A stretch of 64,000 nucleotides of DNA from Capnocytophaga granulosa ATCC 51502 (GTDB taxonomy: Bacteria > Bacteroidota > Bacteroidia > Flavobacteriales > Flavobacteriaceae). Each line of letters opens with the position of its first letter. Position 1 is the stretch's first letter. A program made the position numbers and the translations under genes. The notes under the pieces are model-generated. The model was not told the origin of the DNA and ran no database searches. It saw only the letters and a list, made by a program, of their open reading frames with translations. The DNA lies in assembly GCF_000411115.1 (NCBI RefSeq), contig NZ_KE150255.1, forward strand, positions 186,001 to 250,000, read 5' to 3'. Positions 52,661 through 60,063 of this stretch are shown piece after piece.

Positions 52661-54247
52661 TTACTTTTCTTTCAAATGAAATATAATCTCAGCATACGCA
52701 CCTTTGTCTTTTTCAGTACGGTTCAGCACAGGGCGTTTGTATTGGTTTACAATTCGCATTCCTGCTCGCTCGGCTATTTCGGGGTATAAGCCATATTTGT
52801 CATTAGCTACTAAAAACACGTCATAATCATCAGCTAAGAAGCGTTTGCTATTGGTCAGTACTTCAGCAATACCAGCCACATACATACGTTTGGCTTCCTG
52901 CCCTTGTCCCTTGTAAAGGGGGCCTATTTCTTTATCATCATTACGCTCAAAACCAAATAGGTCGTAAGCGTATGCGTGTTGTTCGTGATAATCAATCAGC
53001 CCTACATAAGGAGGTGATGAGAAAATACCTTTTATTTGCTGCTTTCTTGCCAAAGCAGCAAACTCAGGATCCTTATGCTCCAATGCCTCAAAGATATCAA
53101 TGGTACGACTGTCACCTTGCAAACATTTCTGGTAGGTATCAGTACGCAATTCTTTAAATTGTTGTAACCGCTTGATCGTATCTTTGACATAAGTCTCCCA
53201 CCATTTTAAGATTGAAAATAGCGGCTTACACACCTTACCATGCTTGGCACAATAGTAAGTAGTTGTTATGGGTTCTATTAGGGTCGCTAAATCGGCGTGA
53301 GTGGTAGCTCGACAACTGCGAATCGTCCTACTCAATATAAGTGTAATAATACACTTAGTTGCTGGGTTTTGTATTGCTTTGATTTTTTCAAATACAAAAT
53401 CAATCTCTTCGCGCACATGTTGTATATACCACTTGTCTAAAAACGTATCGGCTTTAGCTTGTTTTAGCTGAATATGATATTTCTCTACAAGAGCTTGATA
53501 GATAGGTAAAAATTGTTGCTCTTTCTCAGCACCATATACTTTGCCATCTATCTCTTTGCGCTGTAAGCGATATTTATAATCGGGTACAGGGAAGTACTCT
53601 TTATTAAAATTATTGAGTGCTTCGGTGAGTTCCGCATCAAAAGCAAGTATTTGTTTCTCTGCTAGAAAAGCCCTCAGTACATCTGTAATGCGTTGGCATT
53701 GCTGATACACATCTATCAAATCATAATGACCTACTTTAGCATTGCCTATCAGTGCATTGAAAGCCGATATATCTACCCCAATGGCATGTATACCCAACTC
53801 TGAGGCTTGTACCATAGTGGTACCACTACCCGAAAAGGGATCAAGTACTATATCTCCTGCCTTAAAAAAGACCTCCTTTTTAAAGTAATCTGTATGGGTA
53901 TCTAAAAAATATTCTACTAATTGTGGAATAAACTTACCCTTATAAGGATGCAAACGGTGTACATGTTTGGTAGTTTCTGCCTCTTTGTATTGTTCAAATG
54001 ATAAATCCCAATTCAGATCCTCTCCCAATATTTCCTTCCACTGTTTCTGACGACTGCCTCCCAAAGCATCATAATAAGCCTTGAGTTCGTCCTTATCTAT
54101 TTGGGTAACCCCATCATTTTCATATCTTTTGACCTTACCATACTGCACTAAATAGGAAATATTGGAGGAAGTAACATTCTTGCCCATATATTGCGTCGCC
54201 CACTGTGAGGCCTGCTGAAGCGTAAAGTATTGATTAGGACCTAACAT
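52661..54247 (-). CDS. DNA methyltransferase of the TdeIII-type restriction-modification system
   Basis: 528 residues. Motif I (SAM) is DPFSGSGTTMVQASELG and the catalytic motif IV is SSPPYVGL, typical of amino-methylating (N4-cytosine or N6-adenine) enzymes; SPPY favours N4-cytosine. The N-terminal 60 residues look like a helix-turn-helix (FTLQQASQWATQYMG; NISYLVQYGKVKRY). It is first in the operon, so protection is made before the nuclease. Confidence 0.85.
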   Translation of the reverse strand: MLGPNQYFTLQQASQWATQYMGKNVTSSNISYLVQYGKVKRYENDGVTQIDKDELKAYYDALGGSRQKQWKEILGEDLNWDLSFEQYKEAETTKHVHRLHPYKGKFIPQLVEYFLDTHTDYFKKEVFFKAGDIVLDPFSGSGTTMVQASELGIHAIGVDISAFNALIGNAKVGHYDLIDVYQQCQRITDVLRAFLAEKQILAFDAELTEALNNFNKEYFPVPDYKYRLQRKEIDGKVYGAEKEQQFLPIYQALVEKYHIQLKQAKADTFLDKWYIQHVREEIDFVFEKIKAIQNPATKCIITLILSRTIRSCRATTHADLATLIEPITTTYYCAKHGKVCKPLFSILKWWETYVKDTIKRLQQFKELRTDTYQKCLQGDSRTIDIFEALEHKDPEFAALARKQQIKGIFSSPPYVGLIDYHEQHAYAYDLFGFERNDDKEIGPLYKGQGQEAKRMYVAGIAEVLTNSKRFLADDYDVFLVANDKYGLYPEIAERAGMRIVNQYKRPVLNRTEKDKGAYAEIIFHLKEK

Positions 54248-54284
54248 AATGCCGTCTTTCTTTCCATAGTTTTATTTCAAGGTG

Positions 54285-54316
54285 CAAAGATACATCATTT
54301 CTTTTTGCTTTCCAAG
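54285..54316 (-). promoter_or_regulatory. Promoter of the restriction-modification operon
   Basis: On the minus strand, TATCTTTG at 54292-54285, with CTTG in the -33 place (54316-54313) after 20 nt. Confidence 0.6.
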
Positions 54317-54348
54317 AAAAAGACGATTTTATCTCTTATAATAATTAA

Positions 54349-55128
54349 CTACTCTTTATACACATGCAAAGCATCGGCTTGGTGCAGTGGTGTTACAGTA
54401 ATATCGGTAATCTGCACTTTATCGGGTAGATTGACGATATAGGCAATAGTATCGGCGATATCTTCAGCATAAAGGGGCGTGATGCCTTTATAGACATTAT
54501 CGGCTTTCTCGGTATCGCCTTTGAAACGCACCTTGCTGAAATTAGTCTCTACCAAACCAGGTTTTACGGTCGTTATCTTTATTTTTTTATCCATTAGCTC
54601 TATACGCATGGCATCGCTAAGAGCTTTTACAGCAAACTTGGTCGCACAATAGATACTGCCATTGGGGTAGGCTATTTCCCCCGCTACCGACCCAATGTTC
54701 ACGATCGTACCCACTTTGTCTGTGGCGAGCATGAGCGGAATCACACTATTGGCTACATAAGTAAATCCTTTGATGTTGGTATCAATCATCTGGTCGGCAT
54801 CTTCCATGGCGTAGGTGTGCAGAGGTTGTAGTCCTATGGCTAAGCCTGCATTGTTGATGAGAATCTCAATATATCGCCATTTTTCAGGCAAAGACTGAAT
54901 GTTTTTGGCTACCTCTTGGTAATGTCTCACATCAAATACCAAGGTGAAGACCTCCACAGCATATTCTTTCTCTAATTGGTCTTTCAGCTGTGCCAATACC
55001 TCCACACGGCGTGCACAGAGAATAAGGTTTGCACCCATTTGTGCCAGTTTTTCGGCTACTGCTCTGCCTATCCCACTGCTGGCACCTGAGATAAAAGCAA
55101 TTTTTCCTTTGATACAATTTGTGTTCAT
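54349..55128 (-). CDS. Short-chain dehydrogenase/reductase (YdfG-like)
   Basis: 259 residues, classical SDR: ISGASSGIGRAVAEKL, NNAG, NIGSVAGE with the catalytic Ser and YCATKFAVKAL with Tyr and Lys. The C-terminal PLYAEDIADTIAYIVNLPDKVQITDITVTP is like YdfG, an NADP-dependent 3-hydroxy acid/serine dehydrogenase. It resembles the SDR at 12725-13474 only at family level. Confidence 0.8.
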   Translation of the reverse strand: MNTNCIKGKIAFISGASSGIGRAVAEKLAQMGANLILCARRVEVLAQLKDQLEKEYAVEVFTLVFDVRHYQEVAKNIQSLPEKWRYIEILINNAGLAIGLQPLHTYAMEDADQMIDTNIKGFTYVANSVIPLMLATDKVGTIVNIGSVAGEIAYPNGSIYCATKFAVKALSDAMRIELMDKKIKITTVKPGLVETNFSKVRFKGDTEKADNVYKGITPLYAEDIADTIAYIVNLPDKVQITDITVTPLHQADALHVYKE

Positions 55129-55140
55129 ATTGTTTAGCTA

Positions 55141-55296
55141 TTAAAGATTGATTATCAATTCTATCCTAACATCAGGAGTGCCTTCACTTTGGGCATCCCA
55201 AAAGGCTTCATAGTCTTCCAAGCGTTTTAGTACAAGCGGGTACCGCTTTTCTGCTGTCGCAAAATCAGGGCGTAGTTCTTTTCTTAGGGTATTCAT
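55141..55296 (-). CDS. Small protein coupled to Uma2
   Basis: 51 residues from ATG 55296 (MNTLRKELRPDFATAEKRYP). The start overlaps the TAA of the Uma2 gene by 1 nt (TAATG), so translation is coupled. Not recognised. It is acidic and probably helical (LKRLEDYEAFWDAQS), and ends in a short strand (VRIELIINL). A regulatory or partner role for Uma2 is possible; nothing comparable follows the Uma2 remnant. Confidence 0.5.
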   Translation of the reverse strand: MNTLRKELRPDFATAEKRYPLVLKRLEDYEAFWDAQSEGTPDVRIELIINL

Positions 55297-55871
55297 TATT
55301 CTTCAAAAATTTTATGGGCTGGAAAGCGCAAATCGGGATAGGTAACCGATTGCACTTCGTCGGTTTCTAAAATAGGGGAAAGAGCTATATAGTTACCCTC
55401 ACGATATAGGTAGATTTGTACCGTTTTATAGTAAGGGTCTACTACCCAATATTCAGGTACGCCCTGCTCCTGATAGAGGTCAAACTTCAGCTTGGTATCG
55501 TTGTATTGAGTGCCTCGCGAAAGTATCTCAATGATGAGATTAGGTGCTCCTTCGCAGCCTCGCTGGGTGAGTTTCTGTCGGTCGCATATCACACAAATAT
55601 CAGGCTGTACAACCGACTCCTTACCGTCTGCACTTTTGAAGAACACATCAAAGGGAGCGGAATAAATCTTACATTTTTGTCCCTTAAAAAAAGGTATTAG
55701 TAGCTCGTTTAGGTTGGTAGAGATTTCTTGGTGAAACCTTGCTGGTGCTGGGCTCATTGCAAATATTTTCCCCTTGAAGAGCTGTATTTTCTCTTTGAGC
55801 TTCCAGAGCAGATAATCGGCATAGGTGTAAGTGCCCAAAGGGTCTAACTGATTGATATGTGTAATTTCCAT
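55296..55871 (-). CDS. Uma2 family (DUF820) endonuclease-like protein
   Basis: 191 residues. Uma2 proteins have a PD-(D/E)XK fold: VVQPDICVICD gives the Asp, NLIIEILSRGT the Glu, and the following KFDLYQEQGVPEYWVVDP stretch is the family hallmark. They are common and often multi-copy; their function is unproven. Two more copies are in the window: a remnant at 51364-51592 and a cut copy at 63910. It has a perfect promoter that overlaps the promoter of the divergent methyltransferase gene. Confidence 0.85.
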   Translation of the reverse strand: MEITHINQLDPLGTYTYADYLLWKLKEKIQLFKGKIFAMSPAPARFHQEISTNLNELLIPFFKGQKCKIYSAPFDVFFKSADGKESVVQPDICVICDRQKLTQRGCEGAPNLIIEILSRGTQYNDTKLKFDLYQEQGVPEYWVVDPYYKTVQIYLYREGNYIALSPILETDEVQSVTYPDLRFPAHKIFEE

Positions 55872-55897
55872 AGCTTTAAAAGTAAGGTTTTAGGACA

Positions 55898-55928
55898 CAA
55901 AGATAAGGATAATTTGCTAATTGCCAAA
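55898..55928 (-). promoter_or_regulatory. Promoter of the Uma2 gene
   Basis: On the minus strand, TTTG at 55928-55925, 19 nt, TATCTTTG at 55905-55898. It overlaps the promoter for the opposite direction. Confidence 0.8.
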
Positions 55929-55943
55929 ATATCACTACCTTTG
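55913..55943 (+). promoter_or_regulatory. Promoter of the membrane methyltransferase gene
   Basis: TTTG at 55913-55916, 19 nt, TACCTTTG at 55936-55943, 18 nt before the ATG. Its -33 lies inside the spacer of the opposing Uma2 promoter, so the two can hardly fire together. Confidence 0.8.
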
Positions 55944-55960
55944 CCCTTAGAAAATAGAAA

Positions 55961-56416
55961 ATGAAAAATCTAGAACTTAAAATCCCTCCTGTTGGAGTAT
56001 GGCTTATCTGTGCCTTGACAATGTGGGGAATTGCTCGTTTATTGCCTTTTGGTGCATTACCTCACTTACCTGCACTAGCTATAGCTGTTGCAGGGATAGG
56101 TGTGGGAGTTGGATTGGCTGCGCTTTGGAGCTTTCGTAAAGCCCGCACTACTGTCAATCCTCTTGATCCATCACAAGCTACTCATTTCGTTTCTGAAGGT
56201 GTGTACCAACTGAGCCGTAACCCTATGTACGTAGGCTTGGCTTGCTGTTTACTCGCTTGGGCAATATGGCTCTCTTATCTTTTAACTTGGATAGGAATCC
56301 CACTATTCATAGCCTATATGACACGCTTCCAAATCATTCCAGAAGAGCGCACCCTTAGACTGAAATTTGGCAAAGAATACGAAAACTATTGCTTGAAAGT
56401 ACGCCGATGGTTGTGA
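55961..56416 (+). CDS. Isoprenylcysteine methyltransferase-like membrane protein (PEMT/ICMT family)
   Basis: 151 residues, four membrane helices. The SAM-binding signature is GVYQLSRNPMYVGL, then EERTLRLKFGKEYENYCLKVRRW at the C-terminus. Bacterial members methylate lipids or small amphipathic molecules; the substrate is unknown. Confidence 0.8.
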   Translation: MKNLELKIPPVGVWLICALTMWGIARLLPFGALPHLPALAIAVAGIGVGVGLAALWSFRKARTTVNPLDPSQATHFVSEGVYQLSRNPMYVGLACCLLAWAIWLSYLLTWIGIPLFIAYMTRFQIIPEERTLRLKFGKEYENYCLKVRRWL

Positions 56417-56470
56417 ATTTTAAATTGCCAAATTAGCAATTTGACTAATAAACAAATTTTGAGATTTCAA

Positions 56471-57073
56471 TTAGAAATCTTTGGAGAATTCCAAAAAGTG
56501 TTGTACCTTTGTCCCCGAAGATGAGTTAAAGTCATAGACTCGCTGGGCTAATAACCCAGATGCGTTATCGGACGTGTTGAGTAAGGACTTTAACTCATCT
56601 TCTATTATTTTATCATCTGACTTGATACTATTATACATTGTTTTTAGTCGTAATTTATTATTCTTACTTCCAAATATTTCAACAATCACAGTTGTATTAT
56701 CTTCTTTCTTTTTTAAGAATAAGTAGGTTTCTGCTTGATGTTTCTTAATGTATCCTAAAGAAATAATCTTATCTGGATTATCCAATATATCTACTATAGC
56801 CTCTATTTCTACATCTGTAAGAGGGTTACCCTGATGAGTAGCTTTTTCATTTTCTTTGTAATGTCTATCGAAAATGTGTTTTAATTCAGAGGGATTAATA
56901 GCAACATAAGCAATTTGATATCTAAATTGAATAGCTGAAATGGTCTTCAATATCTCCATTGCATTAGGAGTTAATGTTGCAATTAAGTAATCTTTAGCAA
57001 CTACTTCGTTATTTTTCACCTTGTTGAATAGACTTAGTATAAATCCTTTAGCCTTGTCTTTTAAAGTTTTCAT
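56471..57073 (-). CDS. BECR-fold (PBECR-type) nuclease toxin-like protein with a repeat-derived C-terminus
   Basis: 200 residues from ATG 57073; another ATG at 57115 is part of an older gene end. Residues about 70-160 (ELKHIFDRHYKE, LTDVEIEAIVDILDNPDKI, HQAETYLFLKKKED, TTVIVEIFG, LRLKTMYNS) follow the pattern of phage-type barnase-EndoU-colicin-RelE nucleases often found as toxin tips. There is no secretion domain. The last 45 residues (DELKSLLNTSDNASGLLAQR...) are encoded by a large inverted repeat at 56517-56602 that itself looks like an RNA gene on the other strand. So the C-terminus is probably not part of the original protein. Confidence 0.55.
   Translation of the reverse strand: MKTLKDKAKGFILSLFNKVKNNEVVAKDYLIATLTPNAMEILKTISAIQFRYQIAYVAINPSELKHIFDRHYKENEKATHQGNPLTDVEIEAIVDILDNPDKIISLGYIKKHQAETYLFLKKKEDNTTVIVEIFGSKNNKLRLKTMYNSIKSDDKIIEDELKSLLNTSDNASGLLAQRVYDFNSSSGTKVQHFLEFSKDF
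56480..56511 (+). promoter_or_regulatory. Promoter of the putative structured RNA
   Basis: TTTG at 56480-56483, a 20-nt spacer, then TACCTTTG at 56504-56511. This is full consensus, placed inside the 3' end of a minus-strand gene and pointing the other way. A start 6 nt after the box falls on the first base of the inverted repeat. Confidence 0.65.
56517..56610 (+). ncRNA. Putative small structured RNA with a 17-bp closing stem
   Basis: Perfect arms GAAGATGAGTTAAAGTC (56517-56533) and GACTTTAACTCATCTTC (56586-56602) close a 52-nt loop. Inside it an inner pair ACTC/GAGT encloses a hairpin CTGGG-7 nt-CCCAG and a second weak hairpin GCGT/ACGT, so the RNA can form a branched fold. TATTATTTT follows like a terminator tail. 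A consensus promoter lies exactly upstream. No known RNA family was recognised, though flavobacterial 6S-type RNAs are of similar length. It could instead be only a dispersed palindromic repeat. Confidence 0.5.
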
Positions 57074-57087
57074 AATTACAATTGTTT

Positions 57088-57177
57088 TTAATATTTCAGC
57101 AAATAAAAGCCCCATATCATATTGCTAAACTCTCCTGCTACAAAGCTATGTACCTCGCCTTCTACTGCTTCGGTCAT
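57088..57177 (-). pseudogene. C-terminal remnant of a paralogue of the small immunity-like gene
   Basis: 29 codons from ATG 57177 to TAA 57088. The last 22 residues, VHSFVAGEFSNMIWGFYLLK-Y, are almost identical to the end of the protein at 57960-58211 (THSFVAGEFSNMIWGFYLLK-Y), and the DNA is nearly the same. The first two thirds of the gene are absent. This shows an earlier duplicate that was lost. Confidence 0.8.
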
Positions 57178-57250
57178 ATTATTAATTTGTCAATTTAGTT
57201 AATTAGCTCTATAATTTCATCTTTACCAAGGTTTATAACTGCCCGTCGTA

Positions 57251-57958
57251 CTACGACTCGTCATCATCATCGTCGTAGGAAGTGTAATCCCATTCCAAGC
57301 CAAAGTTTTCCATAGCGTCTAAAAGAGTATCAAATAACTCTTGTTGAGTGCTGCCTATAAAAATAGCAGTGGCTCGGTTTGTAGTTTGATGTATGGCAAG
57401 GGTAATGACTATTTTAAAGTTCGCATCGGTGAAGGTGCGTTGCCCTTCCCAACTGAGGGAGGTAAGCTCAGTATATTGTTTTTCTATATAAGCAACAGCT
57501 TCTGTGGAGACTTCAAAGCCTTCCATATCCAAACCGCCCATTGCATTAGCGTTGTAAGGCAAGCCTCCCATCACACCATTGTAAATAGCCATGTACAACC
57601 AAAAGTCGGAGAGATTTTTGGTTTCTTGTATCCAATTGGGGTCGGTTTCGGAGCTGTAATTACCCCAAACGGGAGGGTTAGGGTTGTTTAAATCTTCTTT
57701 TCGAATTGCCCACATTACCACTCCTTGGTTTTCTTCACAAAAGCATAAGTAATCCCCTGCAAAATACAATTGCTGAGGTGTAGCCAATGAGTTATAGGAT
57801 TGGTTTACACTTTTGGTTGCCCCTAACTCTAAGTAATACGCTCGGAACTCTTCAGGCAAGGTGATGAGTAAGCGTTTTTCAGCTTTTAATAGCTGTGTTT
57901 CCGAGAAGCCTTTACAGTCCTCTGGTGTGAGATTGTATAGTTTTTTGATGTTGTCCAT
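57251..57958 (-). CDS. SMI1/KNR4 (SUKH) family immunity-like protein
   Basis: 235 residues. SUKH hallmarks: an N-terminal helix and AEKRLLITLPEEFRAYYLELGATKS, then FAGDYLCFCEENQGVVMWAI. It ends in an acidic tail (YDDDDDES). These proteins neutralise toxin domains of many nuclease types. It is between a small immunity-like gene (1 nt away) and the toxin-like gene, the layout of a toxin-immunity island. Confidence 0.75.
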   Translation of the reverse strand: MDNIKKLYNLTPEDCKGFSETQLLKAEKRLLITLPEEFRAYYLELGATKSVNQSYNSLATPQQLYFAGDYLCFCEENQGVVMWAIRKEDLNNPNPPVWGNYSSETDPNWIQETKNLSDFWLYMAIYNGVMGGLPYNANAMGGLDMEGFEVSTEAVAYIEKQYTELTSLSWEGQRTFTDANFKIVITLAIHQTTNRATAIFIGSTQQELFDTLLDAMENFGLEWDYTSYDDDDDES

Positions 57959-57959
57959 A

Positions 57960-58211
57960 TCAATATTTTAACAAATAAAATCCCCATATCATATTGCTAA
58001 ACTCCCCTGCTACAAAGCTGTGTGTTTCGCCATTTATCACTACTTTATAAAGACAAAAAGACCTTTCAACGTGATAGAGAGGGTCTGTTACTTTTACATA
58101 TTCCCCCGTTTCTTGCCATTTGTAGGCAAAGATATTTACGCCAAAGAGTGTTACCTCACCTTCTATTCCTGATGTTTCAAACTGCCACATTTTTTGCTTG
58201 AATAATTTCAT
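57960..58211 (-). CDS. Small immunity-like protein of unknown family
   Basis: 83 residues from ATG 58211 (MKLFKQKMWQFE); an upstream TTG is less likely. It is beta-rich with many aromatics (GVNIFAYKWQETGEYVKV, RSFCLYKVVINGE, SNMIWGFYLLKY). Not recognised. The remnant of a second copy at 57088-57177 and the neighbouring SUKH gene make an immunity role plausible. It ends 1 nt before the SUKH gene. Confidence 0.5.
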   Translation of the reverse strand: MKLFKQKMWQFETSGIEGEVTLFGVNIFAYKWQETGEYVKVTDPLYHVERSFCLYKVVINGETHSFVAGEFSNMIWGFYLLKY

Positions 58212-58256
58212 ACTAAAAATACGAATCAATAGTTAAAATGTTAATCACTAACTTTC

Positions 58257-58350
58257 TAAGACGCAATAAATTGCGTCTCTACGCATACGCTGGCTAAGAC
58301 AACTCCTGATGAGCGTAGTCCTTTGTAGAGACGCAATTTATTGCGTCTTA
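58257..58350. repeat. MITE-like element with 26-bp perfect inverted repeats
   Basis: Arms 58257-58282 and 58325-58350 are exact reverse complements, and each is itself nearly palindromic (AGACGCAAT-2 nt-ATTGCGTCT). The 42-bp centre has no reading frame. Related degenerate units are at 43055-43143. It could fold into a long hairpin or be the trace of a small non-autonomous element. Confidence 0.8.
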
Positions 58351-58583
58351 ATGAATTGGACTATACAATTGTTTTTTTACTATTGATTCGCGTTAAAAAT
58401 AATCATTAACATGAGTGTGATATAATAAAAGTGCTCACAGTTGGGTCTGTGAAACACAGATTTTACAGATTTTCTATTGTCGAACTCTCGTTATATCAGC
58501 ATTGCAAAGATACGATTTTAAAACAATTGTTTGTTTGCTTTTTTTGTTGTATTTTTGCAAGGTCAAAGAATTATTACGAAGTC

Positions 58584-58615
58584 TTTGCCCTTTGGCTTTT
58601 ATATTCGTATCTTTG
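58584..58615 (+). promoter_or_regulatory. Promoter of the RNase Z gene
   Basis: TTTG at 58584-58587, 20 nt, TATCTTTG at 58608-58615, 18 nt before ATG 58634. Full consensus; it rules out longer in-frame starts upstream. Confidence 0.8.
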
Positions 58616-58633
58616 CAGAGAATTTTAAAACTA

Positions 58634-59545
58634 ATGAAATTAACTACATTAGGCTGTCATAGTGCATCCCCGAGGGATAAGGCACGTACCACTGCCCAGC
58701 TCTTGGAGATGCGAGGGCATCTCTTCCTTATTGACTGTGGGGAAGGAACACAAATGGCTCTGAGACAATCAGGGGCTAAGTTCGCCCGTATCAAGCATAT
58801 CTTCATCTCCCACCTCCATGGTGATCATTTCTACGGATTGGCGGGGCTGATTTCTACTTTCCAGCTACAAGGCAGGGAGGCTGAACTACATATCCATGCC
58901 CCTAAGGGTGCCAAAGAGGCCATGCTGCTACTGCTGAAAGTCAGTGGCGCTCATATGGTCTTCCCCTTGTACTTCCATGAGCTGGAGAGCAAGGAAAGCG
59001 AAGTTATCTTTGAGGACGATAAGCTCTCGGTCACTACCATTCCCCTTGACCATCGTATCTATGCCAATGGCTTTTTGTTCAAAGAGAAAAACAAGGAACG
59101 CAAGCTCAATGCTGATGCTGTACAAGAATATGGTATCGACGTTTGCTATTATCAGAATATCAAGAATGGTAGGGACATTATTTTAGATACAGGGGAGTGT
59201 ATCCCCAATGAAGTACTGAGCTTCCCGCCTGCTCCTGCACAGAGCTATGCCTTTTGTAGTGATACCGCCTATTTGCCTAAGATCATACCACTGATTGAGG
59301 GGGTACAAGTACTCTATCACGAGAGCACCTTCCTTGAGGATAACCGTGCTTTGGCTGAGAAAACCAAGCACTCCACCGCTCTTGAAGCAGCCAAAATCGC
59401 TAAAGCCGCTAATGTACAAACCCTTATCTTAGGCCACTACTCCTCTCGCTATAAGGACAAACGGGTTTTCCAAGAAGAAGCCCAAACGATTTTCCCTAAT
59501 ACGCTACTGAGCGAAGACGGGAAAGAATTCTACTTTAGTGAATAA
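58634..59545 (+). CDS. rnz: Ribonuclease Z
   Basis: 303 residues from ATG 58634. A metallo-beta-lactamase fold with the metal motif SHLHGDHFYGL (HxHxDH), plus later ligands in FCSDTAYLP and LILGHYSSRY. It cuts the 3' trailer from tRNA precursors that lack encoded CCA. It heads a possible unit with the membrane protein, RecX and TatD genes, although a short-repeat spacer follows. Confidence 0.9.
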   Translation: MKLTTLGCHSASPRDKARTTAQLLEMRGHLFLIDCGEGTQMALRQSGAKFARIKHIFISHLHGDHFYGLAGLISTFQLQGREAELHIHAPKGAKEAMLLLLKVSGAHMVFPLYFHELESKESEVIFEDDKLSVTTIPLDHRIYANGFLFKEKNKERKLNADAVQEYGIDVCYYQNIKNGRDIILDTGECIPNEVLSFPPAPAQSYAFCSDTAYLPKIIPLIEGVQVLYHESTFLEDNRALAEKTKHSTALEAAKIAKAANVQTLILGHYSSRYKDKRVFQEEAQTIFPNTLLSEDGKEFYFSE

Positions 59546-59615
59546 CGAATAGTGATTAGTGATTAGTGACTAAAAACTTAAAACTTAAAACTCAAAACTT
59601 AAAACTCAAAACTGA
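59543..59615. repeat. Short-period repeats after rnz
   Basis: GTGATTAGTGATTAGTGACTA, then five or six units of AAAACTTAAAACTC type with period 10. The spacer leads into the next gene on the same strand. Confidence 0.65.
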
Positions 59616-59617
59616 AT

Positions 59618-60061
59618 ATGTTATATCAACTACTGAAAACCACCCACTCACTGACTGCTTATATTGTCTTGGTAGTGCTTTGCTTTGCTGTAATCAATGC
59701 CGCTTTAGGTGTATGGCAAAAACGTAAATATGAGAAAAAGGACTTGCGTATCAACTTGTTTGCTCTTATATTCACACACCTACAGGTTACCTTAGGGCTT
59801 ATCCTCTATTTTGTAACCCCTCTTTTCCAAAGCTGGTCGGCTATGGGGGCAGGCGTGATGAAGGACGCTTACCTGAGAAAGATGCTAGTGGAGCACCCCT
59901 TCGGTATTGTGGCGGTAACCCTTATTACTATTGGCTGGTCTCTACACAAAAAGCAGAAAACTGATACAGGTGCTTTCAAGCGTATCCTTATTTTCTATAG
60001 TATAGGATTACTGCTTATTTTAGGTGTATTGCCTTGGAAAACGTGGATGGCTGCCTTTTGA
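59618..60061 (+). CDS. Four-helix cytochrome-b-like membrane protein
   Basis: 147 residues, four membrane helices. Histidines at fitting places in the helices (TTHSLTAYIV, IFTHLQVTLG, VEHPFGIVAVT, WSLHKKQK) suggest haem ligation, and related Bacteroidota proteins are often called cytochrome B. The role in electron transfer is not shown. It ends 2 nt before the recX start. Confidence 0.6.
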   Translation: MLYQLLKTTHSLTAYIVLVVLCFAVINAALGVWQKRKYEKKDLRINLFALIFTHLQVTLGLILYFVTPLFQSWSAMGAGVMKDAYLRKMLVEHPFGIVAVTLITIGWSLHKKQKTDTGAFKRILIFYSIGLLLILGVLPWKTWMAAF

Positions 60062-60063
60062 TC

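Larger units (their letters stand above)
58212..58633. other. Divergent 422-bp spacer: inverted-repeat element and promoters
   Basis: It holds the 58257-58350 element, a minus-strand TATCTTTG box at 58512-58505 that could serve the immunity genes, a plus-strand TATTTTTG at 58550-58557 and the RNase Z promoter at 58584-58615. No coding potential was seen. Confidence 0.65.

Noticed and set aside
56517..56602. tRNA gene
   Set aside because: The closing stem is 17 bp and the inner hairpins lack anticodon and T-loop features and a CCA-like end.
58502..58633. N-terminal extension of RNase Z by 44 codons
   Set aside because: It would cover the consensus promoter at 58584-58615; the protein family begins with MKLTTLG.
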